Of a DNA stretch of 64,000 nt, positions 11,701-21,012 are shown piece by piece. The notes below the pieces were generated by a model. The model ran no database searches. It saw only the letters and a program-made list of their open reading frames with translations, and was not told the DNA's origin. The position numbers and the translations under genes are program-made. How positions within the stretch are numbered: position 1 is the stretch's first letter; each line of letters starts with the position of its first letter. Origin of the DNA: Anastrepha obliqua (taxonomy: Eukaryota > Arthropoda > Insecta > Diptera > Tephritidae); the NCBI RefSeq assembly GCF_027943255.1, contig NC_072892.1, positions 26,931,792-26,995,791 on the forward strand. Direction: 5' to 3'.

Positions 11701-14700
11701 AACTCTACGACACTATAGAGGACAGTTGTACCCAAATTCCAGCAAAAAAAATTTAGACATTCAAGTATGTGAAACGCGCGCTTTTTAAATGAACAATTCC
11801 CGATATTTTTTTGACAGAATCTATTTCGAGTAAAGCCTTACAGAAGAAGAAAGTGCTCTAAGTTAACTTACGTGGTTTTATCAAAAGTACATAAAAGCCT
11901 GATAAGCTTGAAAGCATGAAATGAACTCAAACCGAAAATTAAACCCAATCAAAGTGCCGCCACGAACCCACTCTAAAATTCATTGAATATGGAGCGAAAG
12001 CCTTAAACCTAAATCAAGAAATAATAATTTAATAATGAAAGTTATGTATTTTATATATTTCATTCTTACTTAATTCTGTGTTATTATTAGTGAATATCCA
12101 ACACTAATCTACCACTAGTGATAATAGCGAAATATTGACGAACATAAGCCAGCGACATGCAATGCTGACACCAACAAAACTCAAAGAGCACCAACAAAAC
12201 CAAAGGAGCAACTCAAGCGAGAAACAACGACATAGCAAAAGCAATTAAACATGTTTCAACACCAAAATAACCAACTGTAATGGATAGCTGTGCTGGACAT
12301 GAACGTTAGCTGCAAAGCGCAAGCCCAACTGTTCGTACCAAGGCGATTTTATGCGAGTTTTCTGTAGAGAAGCATCGACGGTGGCGGTGGCGGCAGCGTC
12401 TGGATAAGTAAATGATGAGTGGCTGTTTAGCAGGCAGGCTGACAGACTCTGCGTCTGTGTAGTTATCTGCCAGCTGACATAAGATGAATGTATTACATAG
12501 ATACATAGATAACTAAAATATACATACGTGTGTGTATGGACACAAGTAAAATAATAATAAAAAAAAGAAGACCAAACTGTTGCTACCACTGCCAACAGCA
12601 TGGGATTTAAATGAAATTTTCCCACAATGTGGCTGCAAGCGTGCTTCAAGCGTGAGTTTTGGTTGCATGCCGACTGGTGACTGAGCAACATCAGCCAACT
12701 AGATATGAGCATGCATTTATACATACATACATACGAACACATGAACATCTCTGTATTATGTGGAAATTCGAAATTGTTATGTAATTAGCTGCAATATAAT
12801 GTTATAATAATAAAAATCCAGTCAGCCACTCAGGCCAGTCAGACGCAGCATAAGAGAAAAGTGGATGCGCTAAGAACAGTGCAGTAAGAGCAATTCTACA
12901 AAATATTATATGCAACCGCTTCGCTTTTACTGCATACACACACACACATGTAGATATATAGAATATATTATAGAATTATAAAATAAAAAACTTGCATAAA
13001 TGTTGTACAAATAGACTTCAAGCGCAAATTTATTGGGTTCAAGACATAGCCGCTGGAGTGACTTTTTCTTTAAGCATTGAAATGTTTAAAAAGTTTCACA
13101 AACTATTTTCAGAGGCTTACACCTATTACACTCTAATCACTAAAATATCTGAGCCTAAAATTTTCAAAAATTATTGTCTTTCGTGGTATTAAAGTCGCAA
13201 TAACTTCTAGATATTACTCTTCAGTATTCGTGCATAAAATTGTAGATTTGGCAATAGTAGGTATATCTTTATACAAGGTGGTCCATTTAACCATTGGTTT
13301 TTATTTTTTTTGTGAGTTTATATACGAGTATATAAACTTCCATGAGCTATATCTCCTATTTGTGGTGTGCGTTGATGTTGTTCCAAAAATGGACAGGCCT
13401 ACAGTTTTAAGCCGACTCCAAACGGCAGATATTTTTTAGGAGGAGATTTTTTAAGTCAAAAATACACTCGGAGGTTTGCCATTGCGTGCCGAGGGGCGAT
13501 CATTATTAAGAACACTTTTTCTAATATATCACGCACCAACCCATTCGGCTACGGCGGCCTTAGTTTAGTTAGTAGTTTTTTAAGTTAGGCAAGGTAAATA
13601 GTATCTGTGATGTATCAGAAACTTAATTTATGGATAGTCATTTAAAACTGGGACGTTTTTCTTTAGAACAAAACAAAAGTTTCAGAAAGTTTCAAACCGA
13701 ATAACAAACAAAAAAGGTTGATGCCAAAGGAAAGTCTAAATTCTGTCTCCATTAGAGTATTTTTTATGAAAGGCTTTAAAAAGTTCTGCAAAGAAGTCTG
13801 TACTTAGGCTATTGACAACTGGACAACTAGTTCAAAGGCCTTGTGACCACAGCTGGATATGCAAAGGTTTAAACGCTAACTCGGACTACGTTATTTCTCG
13901 AACTAATTTCAACAGAGAACCAAAGGTAGTATTAGAAAAGAACGAATGGCGGAAGGGACAACTTTCAACGCGCCAAACCTTTAACACATATACAGACGGT
14001 TCCAAAATGGAAGAGGATATTCGAGCCGCAGTTCTCTAATCGAAATTAGGCTATGAACAGTCATACAAATTACCGGACTACTGCAGTGTGTTCCTAGCGG
14101 AGATCTAGCAGCAGAGTTAGTCATCGAGAACACTTCTTCGAACTCTCAAACAACTTCTACATTGACAGCCAAGCAGCCATCAAAGCAATGGCAGCTATAA
14201 CTGAAAATTAGCAACCTACTTAAATTACATGAACTGTGTAGTAAAGACAAAATATAAAGTTCTTAAGCTCTCCCTACAGGATCAGCTAAGTTCAACCTAA
14301 CCTTTGGAGATGAAACATGGAATCGAAACTTTCAAAACTGTGCTGAAAATTTTGGTTGACAGAATAGGCTGCCGTAAAGTCAGTCGCAGAAGCCGTTTCA
14401 GTGAAATCATTTAATGACAGAGTCTACTCTCACCAATAAAAAAAAAAAAAATTCTATTGAAAAATATCACGCATTTTGTATTTTCAATTCCATACACTAG
14501 AGGGACTACCCAGTAGAATCACTGCCCAATGTTTCTGGTTAGTCGCCTTTAGAAATCAAAGTTTCTAACTTAATGCATTTAAATAATTTAAAAAAAATGC
14601 TACTAAGTAATAGACTTAAATTTTAAGGTGTGTCATTCTTCCTCTCGAGATTGCGTCGCATTTGTGTAACAGATGAATTGATGTCTTTGAAGACAGTTTT

Positions 14701-17700
14701 AAGGGCTAAGACTACTGGACTGGACAGTATGCAGACAGACTCTATACGACATTCATCGTGAGTCCAATCACCACCAATAGCAGAAGAAGAGCTTAAGCTT
14801 CTTCGCGAGACCCGCGTAACTTTGGCACAATTGCGGTAGGGATTAAACACACTCACCTAACACCTCTCCCTTTGAACGAAACGACCTGACCAAAAAGTAC
14901 GCTTTCTGCGTCTATCATTAGATGAGCTAGACGAAGACGGCCGGTGTCTACATCGCACAGACAAGGTTTAGTAAGCTGCTACAAAAACAACAACAAGACA
15001 GTTCTAAGTTGGAAAAATTTTCGCCAGCAACAATTATCCATCACGAAAGCATATGGTTGAACTTTTATTGTAGAAAACAAATTAAAATATTTTTTCTGGC
15101 CTCTGGTCTGCTATCTGACTTGCACCGGTTTGCAATTTGCAATTTATAGTCAGAAATAATTAAACTGAAAATGTAACAACAAACAACGTGAGTATGTAAA
15201 TTATATTCATGAAAATTTTGTTTAGACAACACAAAATTTTGTAAACAAACTCGGCATGCCTTCAAACATTCTTTCTTCTACCAATTCTTGCAAACGATGG
15301 CAAATTTTCTTTTCGTTAATTTTTTTGCTTTTCCGCCCAATGTTCCAACTAGGTGCGATATAATATGCATTGTGGTGTTTTTCTTAGAGTTTGCTAATTT
15401 TCAATTGAGAATGTCATATATAGGGTTATCTAATAAGAGGTGTTATTTTGATATTAAAAGAAAAATTCTTATTTCATTATAAAGAGGAAGGTATGCCGTT
15501 TATAGTGGAAAATAACATCAGGCAAATGACTACCACGACCACGCTTACAGGACAATATCCTTTTCATGAAATTTTCCATAACCGAATTGCAAAGTGGCTG
15601 CCCTATGTCCTCGATAGCCTCACGAATTTCATATTTGAGGTCTTGAAGCGACCCTGGGCGTAGACCTTCTCTTTCACGTGGCCCCAAAGAAAAAGTCACA
15701 AGGTGTTAAATTACAAGATCTCGGTGGCCAATTGTGATCACCTCTTCGAGAGATAACACGGACCGGAAACTTTTCCCGTAAAAGATGAATGGTTTCGTTG
15801 CTTTTGTGGCACGTAGCGCCGTCTTGTTGAAAGTAAACGTTGTCCAGATCAATACCATCCAATTCAGCCCATAAAAATCGTTAATCATCTCTAATCTAAT
15901 CTACATTACACCTGTTATTGGAAAACCCTTTACATGTATAATTTATCAAGGATTAAAAAGAAAAAAATTTTGCTTTCTTCTCTTTAGAAGAGAAGCTTCA
16001 CTTACGCTTATAAATGGATTAATAGTTACAAATGGTTATAAATGGATTAATAGTTACAAAAATAATGGTTTATTGAAATTTAAAGAACTGTCGTGGTTGT
16101 TGTTGTAGCAGCATAAATATTCCCCTTACATATACGGGGAATGTTGCTGAAGTGACGCCAGTCCTTGGCCGTATATAAATCCAGTTCCGGTTAGAACCGG
16201 ACTTTATAAAATTGATTTGTTAAAAAATCAAACTAAAAACATAAAACTTGCAGACAACCATCTTTCCTTTAAAGTAAATAAATTTAAACAAAAATGAGCA
16301 GACTGAGTTAATATCACTGCGGAGGAAATGTTTGATATTTATTAAACTTAACAGAGCTCTCAACTGCACTTAAGTTTTTGAATCATGCAAAACAGATACA
16401 TATAAAGATTGGTTCTGTTAATAGTTAAAGGATTTAGTCTCAAAATGAAAATTTATATTGCATCAATTTGTGGCACAGTGATTTAAATTTTTTAATTTAA
16501 AAAGGTCACTAACTTAGGTATTTTGATCAGAAATGGAAAGAGGTCTGCTCTTAAGCTTAAATACATAGTGCCCTTATATCTTCACAATACCTACTACTTG
16601 TACATCTAGACCTAACGCACTTAGGAACTCTAGAAAAATTACGGGTTATTGTGAACATATACCCATACATACTAAATATTGAAACTGTGGTGTACATTTT
16701 TTATAACTCACTTAATAACAACTGTGATCGCTCTATAATAATCTTCTGATCCCCTGAACATCGCAAACTGGATTAAGAATTCAAAACCGAACCGCTGCTC
16801 TCATATTTCCTGTTAATTTATTTAAGTTTTATTGCTCTTGTAACTGCACATTTGGAACAATTTGTAAATATTTTCATAGTAGCTGCGTTTGAAAGGAAAT
16901 AATCATTAAAGTGGGAAAGAAAATAGAATTCACCCTCCTGGATAATTTACAGCAAATAAACGTAAGTCAAAACGCTCAACACAGAATTGCTTATTCGCCC
17001 ACCGCACTAGAGTAACCATAATTAGTAGATACATATGTAAATATGTACGTACATACATATATAGTATAAATTTGCAAGTGCAAATAAGAATCAAACATCA
17101 TCAAGGTAACTACCGCAATCTACTGAAAGAAAATATGTAGAAAAGGGAATCAAGCAGTGTATAAGCTGCCATTGGCTTGATGTCGAGTGACAGTTTTTCG
17201 CTGACAAGGGCCACCATCACCGAAATAACAAGGCCAAGCACAGCAAATGCGAGGCCAACATCAACGTCTCACACTTTGGCACTATCACCAACGAACGTTG
17301 TTGTCCATACGACCCCATTCTGCAACCCAACATTGCGCCCAACACATTTGGGCATTCATAAAAACAAAAAAAAGAAATGCAAAATTAACAGAACGTGCCT
17401 TCCGCCTCATAAGTTACGATACTGTAGTACCAGCAGCAGCGCTTAAGTGGTCACCTAACCCTTGGTACACAGAGCGACTCACACCGTCGTCGTGTAGGAA
17501 ACAACAGCGCGTGATTTAAAGGATTATGTTAACAATGCGCTGATGTTGGCTAATGCACCACTCCCAAGTTTCGCGTGCGTGAAACCCCTTTAATTTTTTA
17601 AACTACTATATGTTAAACATTCTGTCGATATGCACACACTGGCTTTTATGCCATTTCTTCTTTGCCCTCATCCTATGTAATTTACCTACCGCACCATATA

Positions 17701-18390
17701 CTTGTTTTTGCTAATATATACGCACCACAATTTGACAAGACGTGATGTAACGGCATTTCTTTGGAGAGATCTTTGGAGGACTCTTCTAGTGCTTGCCCGA
17801 TTTTGTAATGGCTATTCTTTTTGATTCGTTTGTCACGCTCCTGTGTGTCGGTCGTCGAACTAACAGCCGGCAATTTACGCACCATTTTCTCGAGCACATC
17901 TTTATACTTGTCCACTTGTTTTTCAATTATTTCTAATTCGGAATCCTTGCAATCAGATTTATTAGACCTTCGTTTCAATATATGTGCATGAAAAGATAAA
18001 GAAAAAATAAAACAAATATTATTTCACACGTTTGCAATTATTCTATATTTTCAATTCAATTTCCCCTGATGCGAGTAAGTGCATGCAACACATTACTCGT
18101 TTGAAAAATGCCGATACACCCCCCACTTGAACACACAGATTTTTCCCACCCCAAACAAACCGGGACAAGCTTGGACAGTCGCCAGTATCTCTGTGACTGC
18201 AAGCTGTTTCCTCCTAGTACATCAGCGTTTACATATAATAGGTATATATTGCCATAGAACACACTACTACACATTTGTGTCTGGCTCATGGCTCATGACT
18301 ATGAGCTATTCAACCAACTTCCAATGTCGCCGCCACTCACCTCCCTAAATTTTCAGCTGCAATTTTTATTTTCGTGAATTGTTTCTTCAT
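2753..18390 (-). CDS. RhoGAP92B: BAR-domain RhoGAP (ARHGAP17/44, SH3BP1 family), first three coding exons
   Basis: Coding exons on the minus strand: 18341-18390 (ATG at 18388-18390, starts MKKQF), 17726-17967 and 2753-2928. Splice sites are GT/AG and the phases agree (AG+G, then G+GC). The joined reading covers residues 1-156, the N-terminal half of a BAR domain. Recognisable features are the MKKQFxKxK start, DKRIKKNSHYKIGQALEES, LHHVLSNCGELEKSIAE and the helix with LKQILDNEIQEISSLKRN, which line up along their length with the human ARHGAP44/ARHGAP17 N-terminus as I remember it. In this family the BAR domain senses membrane curvature and a downstream RhoGAP domain inactivates Rho-type GTPases. 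That GAP domain must lie left of the window. Intron 1 is 373 bp. Intron 2 is 14.8 kb and carries the gypsy element, a mariner and several relics. The acceptor of exon 2 has a weak polypyrimidine tract. The next exon was not found below 2753. Confidence 0.8.
3590..3714 (+). pseudogene. Jockey-type LINE reverse transcriptase relic, left piece
   Basis: The plus strand reads like the first catalytic block of a non-LTR reverse transcriptase: FLNITQAFDKV, a stop in place of Trp, then PEGLLY. The reading is cut by the gypsy insertion at 3715 and resumes at 10079. Confidence 0.65.
3715..4059 (-). repeat. 3' LTR of the gypsy element
   Basis: 345 bp, matching 9734-10078 base for base by eye. In element orientation it follows the purine-rich AAGGAGAG tract. 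It begins AGTTAAGACC and ends GTTATTAAGT. Confidence 0.92.
4060..4068 (-). promoter_or_regulatory. Polypurine tract of the gypsy element
   Basis: AAGGAGAGT on the minus strand directly precedes the 3' LTR. This is the expected place for the plus-strand primer of reverse transcription. Confidence 0.7.
4547..7630 (-). CDS. pol: gypsy Pol polyprotein (PR-RT-RNase H-IN), entered by -1 frameshift
   Basis: Open frame ending at 4547. It has an ATG at 7498, but the frame stays open upstream to the gag end, and the aspartic-protease motif LIDTGTS lies upstream of that ATG (about 7530-7560), so the protein is entered by frameshift, not at the ATG. In order: protease; reverse transcriptase with FFSTLDLKSGFHQI and the YIDD box (HVYIDDIIIFS); RNase H with FDLTTDASSNALGAVLSQ and IFTDHQPL; integrase with an HHCC zinc finger (HNRAHRC...CKICLEN) and the D,D,E core (MDIFFTD, VSDNEKAF, SQSNGQVERFHS). 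The 983 residues after the ATG plus the upstream part are a normal length for a gypsy pol. I saw no stops or missing catalytic residues. Confidence 0.93.
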   Translation of the reverse strand, partial: FKLKSLLPFITKTTANGQELKILIDTGTSKNFIKHFQFLDGIKEMKTPFTLKSINGQNFIDKKCLVNVLNHTSTFYLLDNLKTFDGIIGYDFLKEIDSKIDINAGYLYYRDGKVKLQHLCCNQVNLITINDDSVPASVQNDFRQLINKNTNAFAHPNRSLPYNTNVEATIRTTTENPIFSKSYPYPISAAEFINSEIKSLLGDGIIRKSCSPYNSPVHVVTKKGIDENGKQKLRMVIDFRKINENTISDRYPIPDTSVILSNLGKSKFFSTLDLKSGFHQINLREKDRPKTAFSVNNGKYEFCRLPFGLKNAPSIFQRAIDDILRDEIGKTCHVYIDDIIIFSPNEHLHLNDIKRILNKLETAGMRVSPEKSKFFQKEVEFLGFVVSQNGLRTCPNKITDILNYKVPETLRSLRSFLGLAGYYRRFVKDYAAIVKPLTKYLRGENGHVEANKSKKIQIKLDPEAMSAFNRVKKILASEDVLLQYPDFSCPFDLTTDASSNALGAVLSQKNRPITMISRTLSRTEQNYATNERELLAIVWALKALRHYLYGVKNIHIFTDHQPLIFSISDKNPNTKMKRWRAFVEEFAPTFHYKPGSENKVADALSRQFINNMSESIDTAHSEESLSNVVKTVKCPINQFKNQLILTKASYLNKVTKIIFQKHVRHTISFDSLENLFECLKTVINPNNTNAIHCDLPTLSEIQNDLVSLFPGVKFLHTEIFVIDLINKTDQLETVIAEHNRAHRCLQENFKQISREYYFPNIKKMLKAIIANCKICLENKYQRKPVNLEIGKTPIPKTPGEILHMDIFFTDKQHFLTCMDKFSKYAVVKPIQSRSTLDIKEALLEILLIFKNTKTIVSDNEKAFHSMTIKTFLRDNFSIEQFFIPTLHSQSNGQVERFHSTLMEIARCIREQQQLSETIELVLLATHKYNNTIHSITNAKPIDILHNSSNEDLEMIRERLCQEQGNVLGRRNKNNKMKTYEPGEKVFLKRNRRLGNKFNKIFVEKVVEKDLGSTVLIDGKIIHKSNLR
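7621..8787 (-). CDS. gag: gypsy Gag structural protein
   Basis: 388-residue ORF. The ATG at 8785-8787 (MEITRELVLDIVR) was chosen over an upstream non-ATG extension. Central capsid-like region with FSGDASCYPAWRSAAAFAIN and FISGLRRPLCDILF, typical of gypsy-group Gag. The C-terminus is basic then acidic (around FKRSREPSGSSQRPGGKTQR, followed by many Asp/Glu) and has no CCHC zinc knuckle, which fits the Drosophila gypsy group, where the knuckle is absent. Its stop codon lies directly after a slippery heptamer, so a fraction of product is expected to continue into Pol. Confidence 0.88.
   Translation of the reverse strand: MEITRELVLDIVRVSTERARAEFTAQIQELTLALNRLKPPCVEPYQPVAINPLTESGNASLDLVKSLPEFSGDASCYPAWRSAAAFAINYYLEGSEKYYVAMGIFRNKITGAANSTLSSFNTVLNFKAIIARLDQTYADKRPVHVLETELSILRQGHLSIADYYDSVDKHLTLIINKQIMTNSGNDEVMKALNDRARANALRVFISGLRRPLCDILFSSSPKDLPTALAVAQELEMNHKRYNFAQTFAMGSSVKPNKVRATMPQYNFNSQNEPNRLPNHNNRPSPMDVDHGTSIYRKNNATQNSAIISKTPNQAVVFKRSREPSGSSQRPGGKTQRVNYMPDNIGIVSDESENEEHYDDYDSSNFKSYSEEPYHTCDSKNDSEINFLN
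7624..7630 (-). promoter_or_regulatory. -1 ribosomal frameshift heptamer TTTAAAC at the gag/pol junction
   Basis: On the minus strand the gag codons TTA AAC TAA end the frame, and the preceding T completes T TTA AAC, an X XXY YYZ heptamer in the correct register. Pol continues in the -1 frame from that point. A second slippery run, T TTT TTA, overlaps just upstream. No downstream pseudoknot was evaluated. Confidence 0.8.
8788..9716 (-). other. gypsy 5' leader with an internal duplication
   Basis: About 0.93 kb, AT-rich and non-coding. Two diverged copies of a segment can be seen: CGCCTGATA(C/T)AGC near 9025 and 9211, and ACACGTGTATGTTACG at about 9140 and 9336, each followed by AATTGGGA-like sequence. 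In Drosophila gypsy the leader holds repeated Su(Hw) insulator sites. I do not recognise that consensus here. Confidence 0.55.
9717..9734 (-). promoter_or_regulatory. Primer-binding site, tRNA-Lys type
   Basis: TGGCGCCCAACGTGGGGC on the minus strand, overlapping the last base of the 5' LTR. It is complementary to the 3' end of tRNA-Lys(1,2), the primer used by gypsy-group elements. Confidence 0.9.
9734..10078 (-). repeat. 5' LTR of the gypsy element
   Basis: Identical by eye to 3715-4059. Bounded by the primer-binding site on one side and the TATA target duplication on the other. Confidence 0.92.
10079..10200 (+). pseudogene. Jockey-type LINE reverse transcriptase relic, right piece
   Basis: Continues the reading broken at 3714: YKRKTSLPNSY ... 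FLVKVNDE, with stops, then CGVPQ near 10181-10196 (the GVPQG block). Removing the gypsy element with one TATA copy restores a continuous GLLYKRK reading. From about 10200 to 10515 I see nothing clear. Confidence 0.65.
10519..11821 (-). mobile_element. Full-length mariner element, transposase frameshifted
   Basis: 1303 bp with imperfect inverted terminal repeats of about 30 bp (TTCTGTCAAAAAAGTACCGG on the left, complement of TTTTTTGACAGAAT on the right) and flanking TA (10517-10518, 11822-11823). The minus-strand transposase lies in two frames, 10947-11549 and 10731-10931. The first has the helix-turn-helix region and FITGDETWVYEF; the second has LHHDNAASHKA and PPYSPDLAPCDF, so all three catalytic Asp positions of the D,D34D triad survive. 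A frameshift near 10940 separates them and the C-terminus after NLNYHSL is short. Probably not autonomous, but its terminal repeats are good. Confidence 0.88.
13345..13562 (-). repeat. SINE copy 2 (reverse orientation, internally deleted)
   Basis: Matches the SINE body from the CCTATTTGTGGTGTGCGT region to GCCGAGGGGCGA, then jumps to the tRNA-like head fragment CACGCACCAACCCATTCGGC. The B-box part of the head is missing. Confidence 0.75.
13790..14420 (+). pseudogene. LINE RNase H domain relic
   Basis: The plus strand carries FNTYTDGSKMEED (first RNase H Asp block), LPDYCSVFLAEI and, after frameshifts, YIDSQAAIKAM. This is the usual order in RNase H-bearing non-LTR elements of the I/LOA/R1 type. 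Several stops; dead. Confidence 0.7.
14640..14996 (+). pseudogene. LINE C-terminus and 3' end relic
   Basis: Plus-strand reading includes EEELKLLRETRVTLAQLR, a hallmark of the C-terminal region of jockey-type LINE ORF2, and further on LRLSLDELDEDGRCLHRTD. It is followed directly by GCTGCTACAAAAACAACAAC, the same 3' tail that closes the repeat at 32944-33094. Confidence 0.65.
15421..15895 (-). pseudogene. IS630/mariner-type transposase relic, C-terminal half
   Basis: Minus strand carries VYFQQDGATCHKSNETIHLL (second catalytic Asp), VISRRGDHNWPPRSCNLTPC and a C-terminal piece ending in LPDVIFHY, with frameshifts near 15675-15700. The left terminus GGGTTATCTAATAAGAGGTG is present; the right terminus is missing. 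Confidence 0.8.
16088..16215 (-). repeat. Dispersed repeat with GTTGTTGTTGTAGCAGC end (copy 1)
   Basis: Contains ATACGGGGAATGTTGCTGAA and CCAGTCCTTGGCCGTATATA. It is the inverted counterpart of 32944-33094, and its end matches the tail of the LINE C-terminus at 14640-14996. Likely the 3' end of a LINE, or of a SINE using it (inference). Confidence 0.65.
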
Positions 18391-19122
18391 TTTTGCAGCA
18401 CTTCACAATTACACCGCGCCCGAATTTATTTTTCCGATCGAATAACTGTGTCTTGTTTTTCTAAACTTCAATGTTTCGATATTTTTCTTCAATTTTTGCA
18501 GTAAACATAAAAATTAGTCATCGTTTTCTTCTATCACCAACCAATGCGAACAATCAACTCAAGACTGTGAAGTATTGCTGGGTGTGTTCAATGATAAGTG
18601 TGACATTTGAGTCGTAAGAAAGGGCATGTTAAGTAACTGTAACTAAAGAGAAATATATAAGAAGAAACAATTTGTATTTGTTGCAATTAATTGGATGCAT
18701 AAGTATTTTTGTTTTCACTTTTTTTGTTATGGACTACATTTAATCATTCTGAAGCGTACATATATCTGATTTAAAAGAACGAAATTTTTCAATAATTCAA
18801 TGAATACATATATTAAATAAAGAACATAAACTTGAATAAGCTTAATAATTAGTATTAATGAATCAAACTATTAATATGAGTTATATATATACAAAGTTAA
18901 ACATTTTTGAGTATGTAAATATTTATGTTCAAGGTTGTTTTCCATTGGTATTTGTTTCAGTGTACGCGTTTCATTAGATTCCACTGAACGCGCTACTGTC
19001 AAACTGACATTTCAACCTTGTTTTTTTTCACCAATGTTTTCGTTTGGAATTTAAGACGCACGTGTGGAACTGTTGGATTATTGGGGTAAAATTTTACAAA
19101 ATAATAAATTCTGTTGTCAATA
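18391..19122. promoter_or_regulatory. Shared intergenic region between divergent RhoGAP and Surf6
   Basis: 732 bp between the two start codons. It must hold both promoters and both 5' untranslated regions. I could not assign a TATA box or initiator with confidence. Confidence 0.5.
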
Positions 19123-20062
19123 ATGACAATACAACTTAATAAACGCGGCTTGATGTCGCTAATACGCACAGAAAATGAACGTATCATGGATATGTTGCTA
19201 ACTTACAACGTGCCGGATTCAATAGAAAGTGAGTATCCAAAATAGTGGAACTTATGACCTTATAACTTTACTTATTATTTTATTAGCCGTTGAATATGAT
19301 GACTACCTGCTGCCTAATAACAAATCTGCTGCCAAAGCCAAAAATGCGTTGGATGCTCGAAAGGTAACACCAATCGATGAGCTGCAGGACCGACTCAATA
19401 TTATTAAAAACAAAATGAAAGCTAAGAAACGTCCAGCGTCTGAACGTTCACTGAAGAGACGTGAAGCTAAGAAGCTTAGAAAGAACAAGGAAGTTAAGAA
19501 AATATTGGTTTCCGCCGCGAAATCAATCAAAAATGAACAGCAGAAACTGGCTAATTCAGGTGATGGTGAAAAAGAGGATAAAAAGGATATTAAGAAATTA
19601 ATACCCAAACCCGTCTTCAACGAGGAGGGTAAAATTGTATTCTCCAAATTCGACTTCGCGTCACATCCAGGTGCTAAAGTCAAAAAATCACATCAAAATC
19701 CACGGGAGATTTTAAAGAAAATTAAGCAGACAGATAAGAAAATCAACGAGTTAAAAGAACAGGGTGAGGTTGAAAAGGCAGCTGAAATTAAAACCGAGAT
19801 AGCGTGGAAGAAAGCATTTGATAAAATTGAAGGTAAAAAGGTAAAAGATGATCCAATGCTACTGTACAAGGCCATCAAGAAGCGCAAGACTGAGAAGAAG
19901 AAATCTAAAAAGGAGTGGGTGGAACGCAAACAGAAGGTTGAGTCAGGCATTGATCAACGGCAAAAGAAACGACAAGAAAACATTAACAAACGTATTAATG
20001 ATAAGAAGACAAAGAAATTGAAGACGCTGGCCAAAAAAGGGCGAGTAATACCCGGTTTCTAA
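19123..20062 (+). CDS. Surf6: Surfeit locus protein 6 homologue (nucleolar ribosome biogenesis factor)
   Basis: Two exons, 19123-19228 and 19287-20062, joined across a 58 bp GT-AG intron. The product is 293 residues. The ATG at 19123-19125 opens MTIQLNKRGLMSLIRTENER. The C-terminal half is the SURF6 domain: IVFSKFDFASHPGAKVKK, then lysine-rich coiled-coil sequence with AWKKAFDKIEGKKVKDDP, KKSKKEWVERKQKVE and RQKKRQENINKR. The very high lysine content agrees with a nucleolar RNA-binding protein. In yeast (Rrp14) and mammals the family acts in rRNA processing and ribosome assembly. A polyadenylation signal, AATAAA, lies about 15 bases after the stop. Retaining the intron would hit a stop within a few codons. 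Confidence 0.92.
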
Positions 20063-20099
20063 TTGTTTTAAATTAATAAATAAACACTTAAAAAATTTA

Positions 20100-20872
20100 A
20101 AACCCATACATATATTTAATACTCCTGTATTTGCAGTAAGCTATTTGCGCAATGAATTTGAATTTAGCAATCATAGGGAGATAATTTATATACAAATGTG
20201 TGTATTGCGCATGTGCAGGATCTACGTGCTTAGGGTCTGTGAATACAGGGGTCTTCGACTAGCCAAGCGTTAGCGAGGCATGGTGAAACGAATTCTGAAG
20301 GTAATGGTATTCTATCATCCTTGTTAGCAAGTATCTAAGAAGAATTCTCTGATATTAGGAAGGTTTCAATAGAGCGCGTTGATATAGGGACACTTTTATT
20401 GCTTCAACTTTGCGAATTCTCTTTTGGTGCTCCCGATGTGTTAGTTTTAATCTACAGTCAACGCCAATATTGAGAACAACGAGAACACTAAAAGTGTTGA
20501 CAGAGCACTAGCATCATAAGTAAGAGGGTTGATGGGTTATATACAGTTACAATGCCAAAAAAAGCAAATTTTCCAGAATTTGTTCAGAGATAACTTTTAA
20601 ATTTATTGATTTAAAGATTCGTGCACATATTATGTTATCTTGTAACTGTATTTAGTATTAGTAAAAATATTTATTTGAAAAGGAGCTACAGCTGATTTCC
20701 GTGAGCTCCTCTTAAAAACGACGTTTTGCGGTGACCACTATATCTCTGAACTGGATCAAGTAATGTTAAATCTAGTATTTAATCGAAGGAATAGGCCAAA
20801 TAATTTTTTTTTGGCAAAATGGTGGTTTGTCAAAACAAAAAAAAATATTTTTGACCAAAATTTCGACCTTAA
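20100..20872. other. Spacer without recognised gene
   Basis: AT-rich spacer downstream of Surf6. The part from about 20220 to 20560 is less AT-rich and may be an old transposon fragment, but I could not identify it. Confidence 0.4.
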
Positions 20873-21012
20873 ATCTATATATATAAAAAGAAGTTACATT
20901 CCCTTGGTAATCTTATAACTCAAGAACCGTCGAACCGATTGACACAAAAATTTTAGAGTTCTTAAATATAAAAAAAACATTTTATGTATGGTGGTGCGAA
21001 GCCCACTGGGAA
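20873..21012 (+). mobile_element. Short Helitron-like (rolling-circle) non-autonomous element
   Basis: Begins TCTATATATATAAAAAGAAG, a common 5' end of insect Helitrons, continues with AACTCAAGAACCGTCGAACC, and ends about 140 bp later in a GC-containing stretch (GGTGCGAAGCCCACTGGG) followed by TGCTAGTT, the Helitron CTAG-type 3' end. No helicase coding sequence. Confidence 0.65.

Noticed and set aside
12245..12748. 167-codon minus-strand frame
   Set aside because: Low-complexity Cys/His/Tyr-rich translation from microsatellite-like DNA in an intron; no domain.
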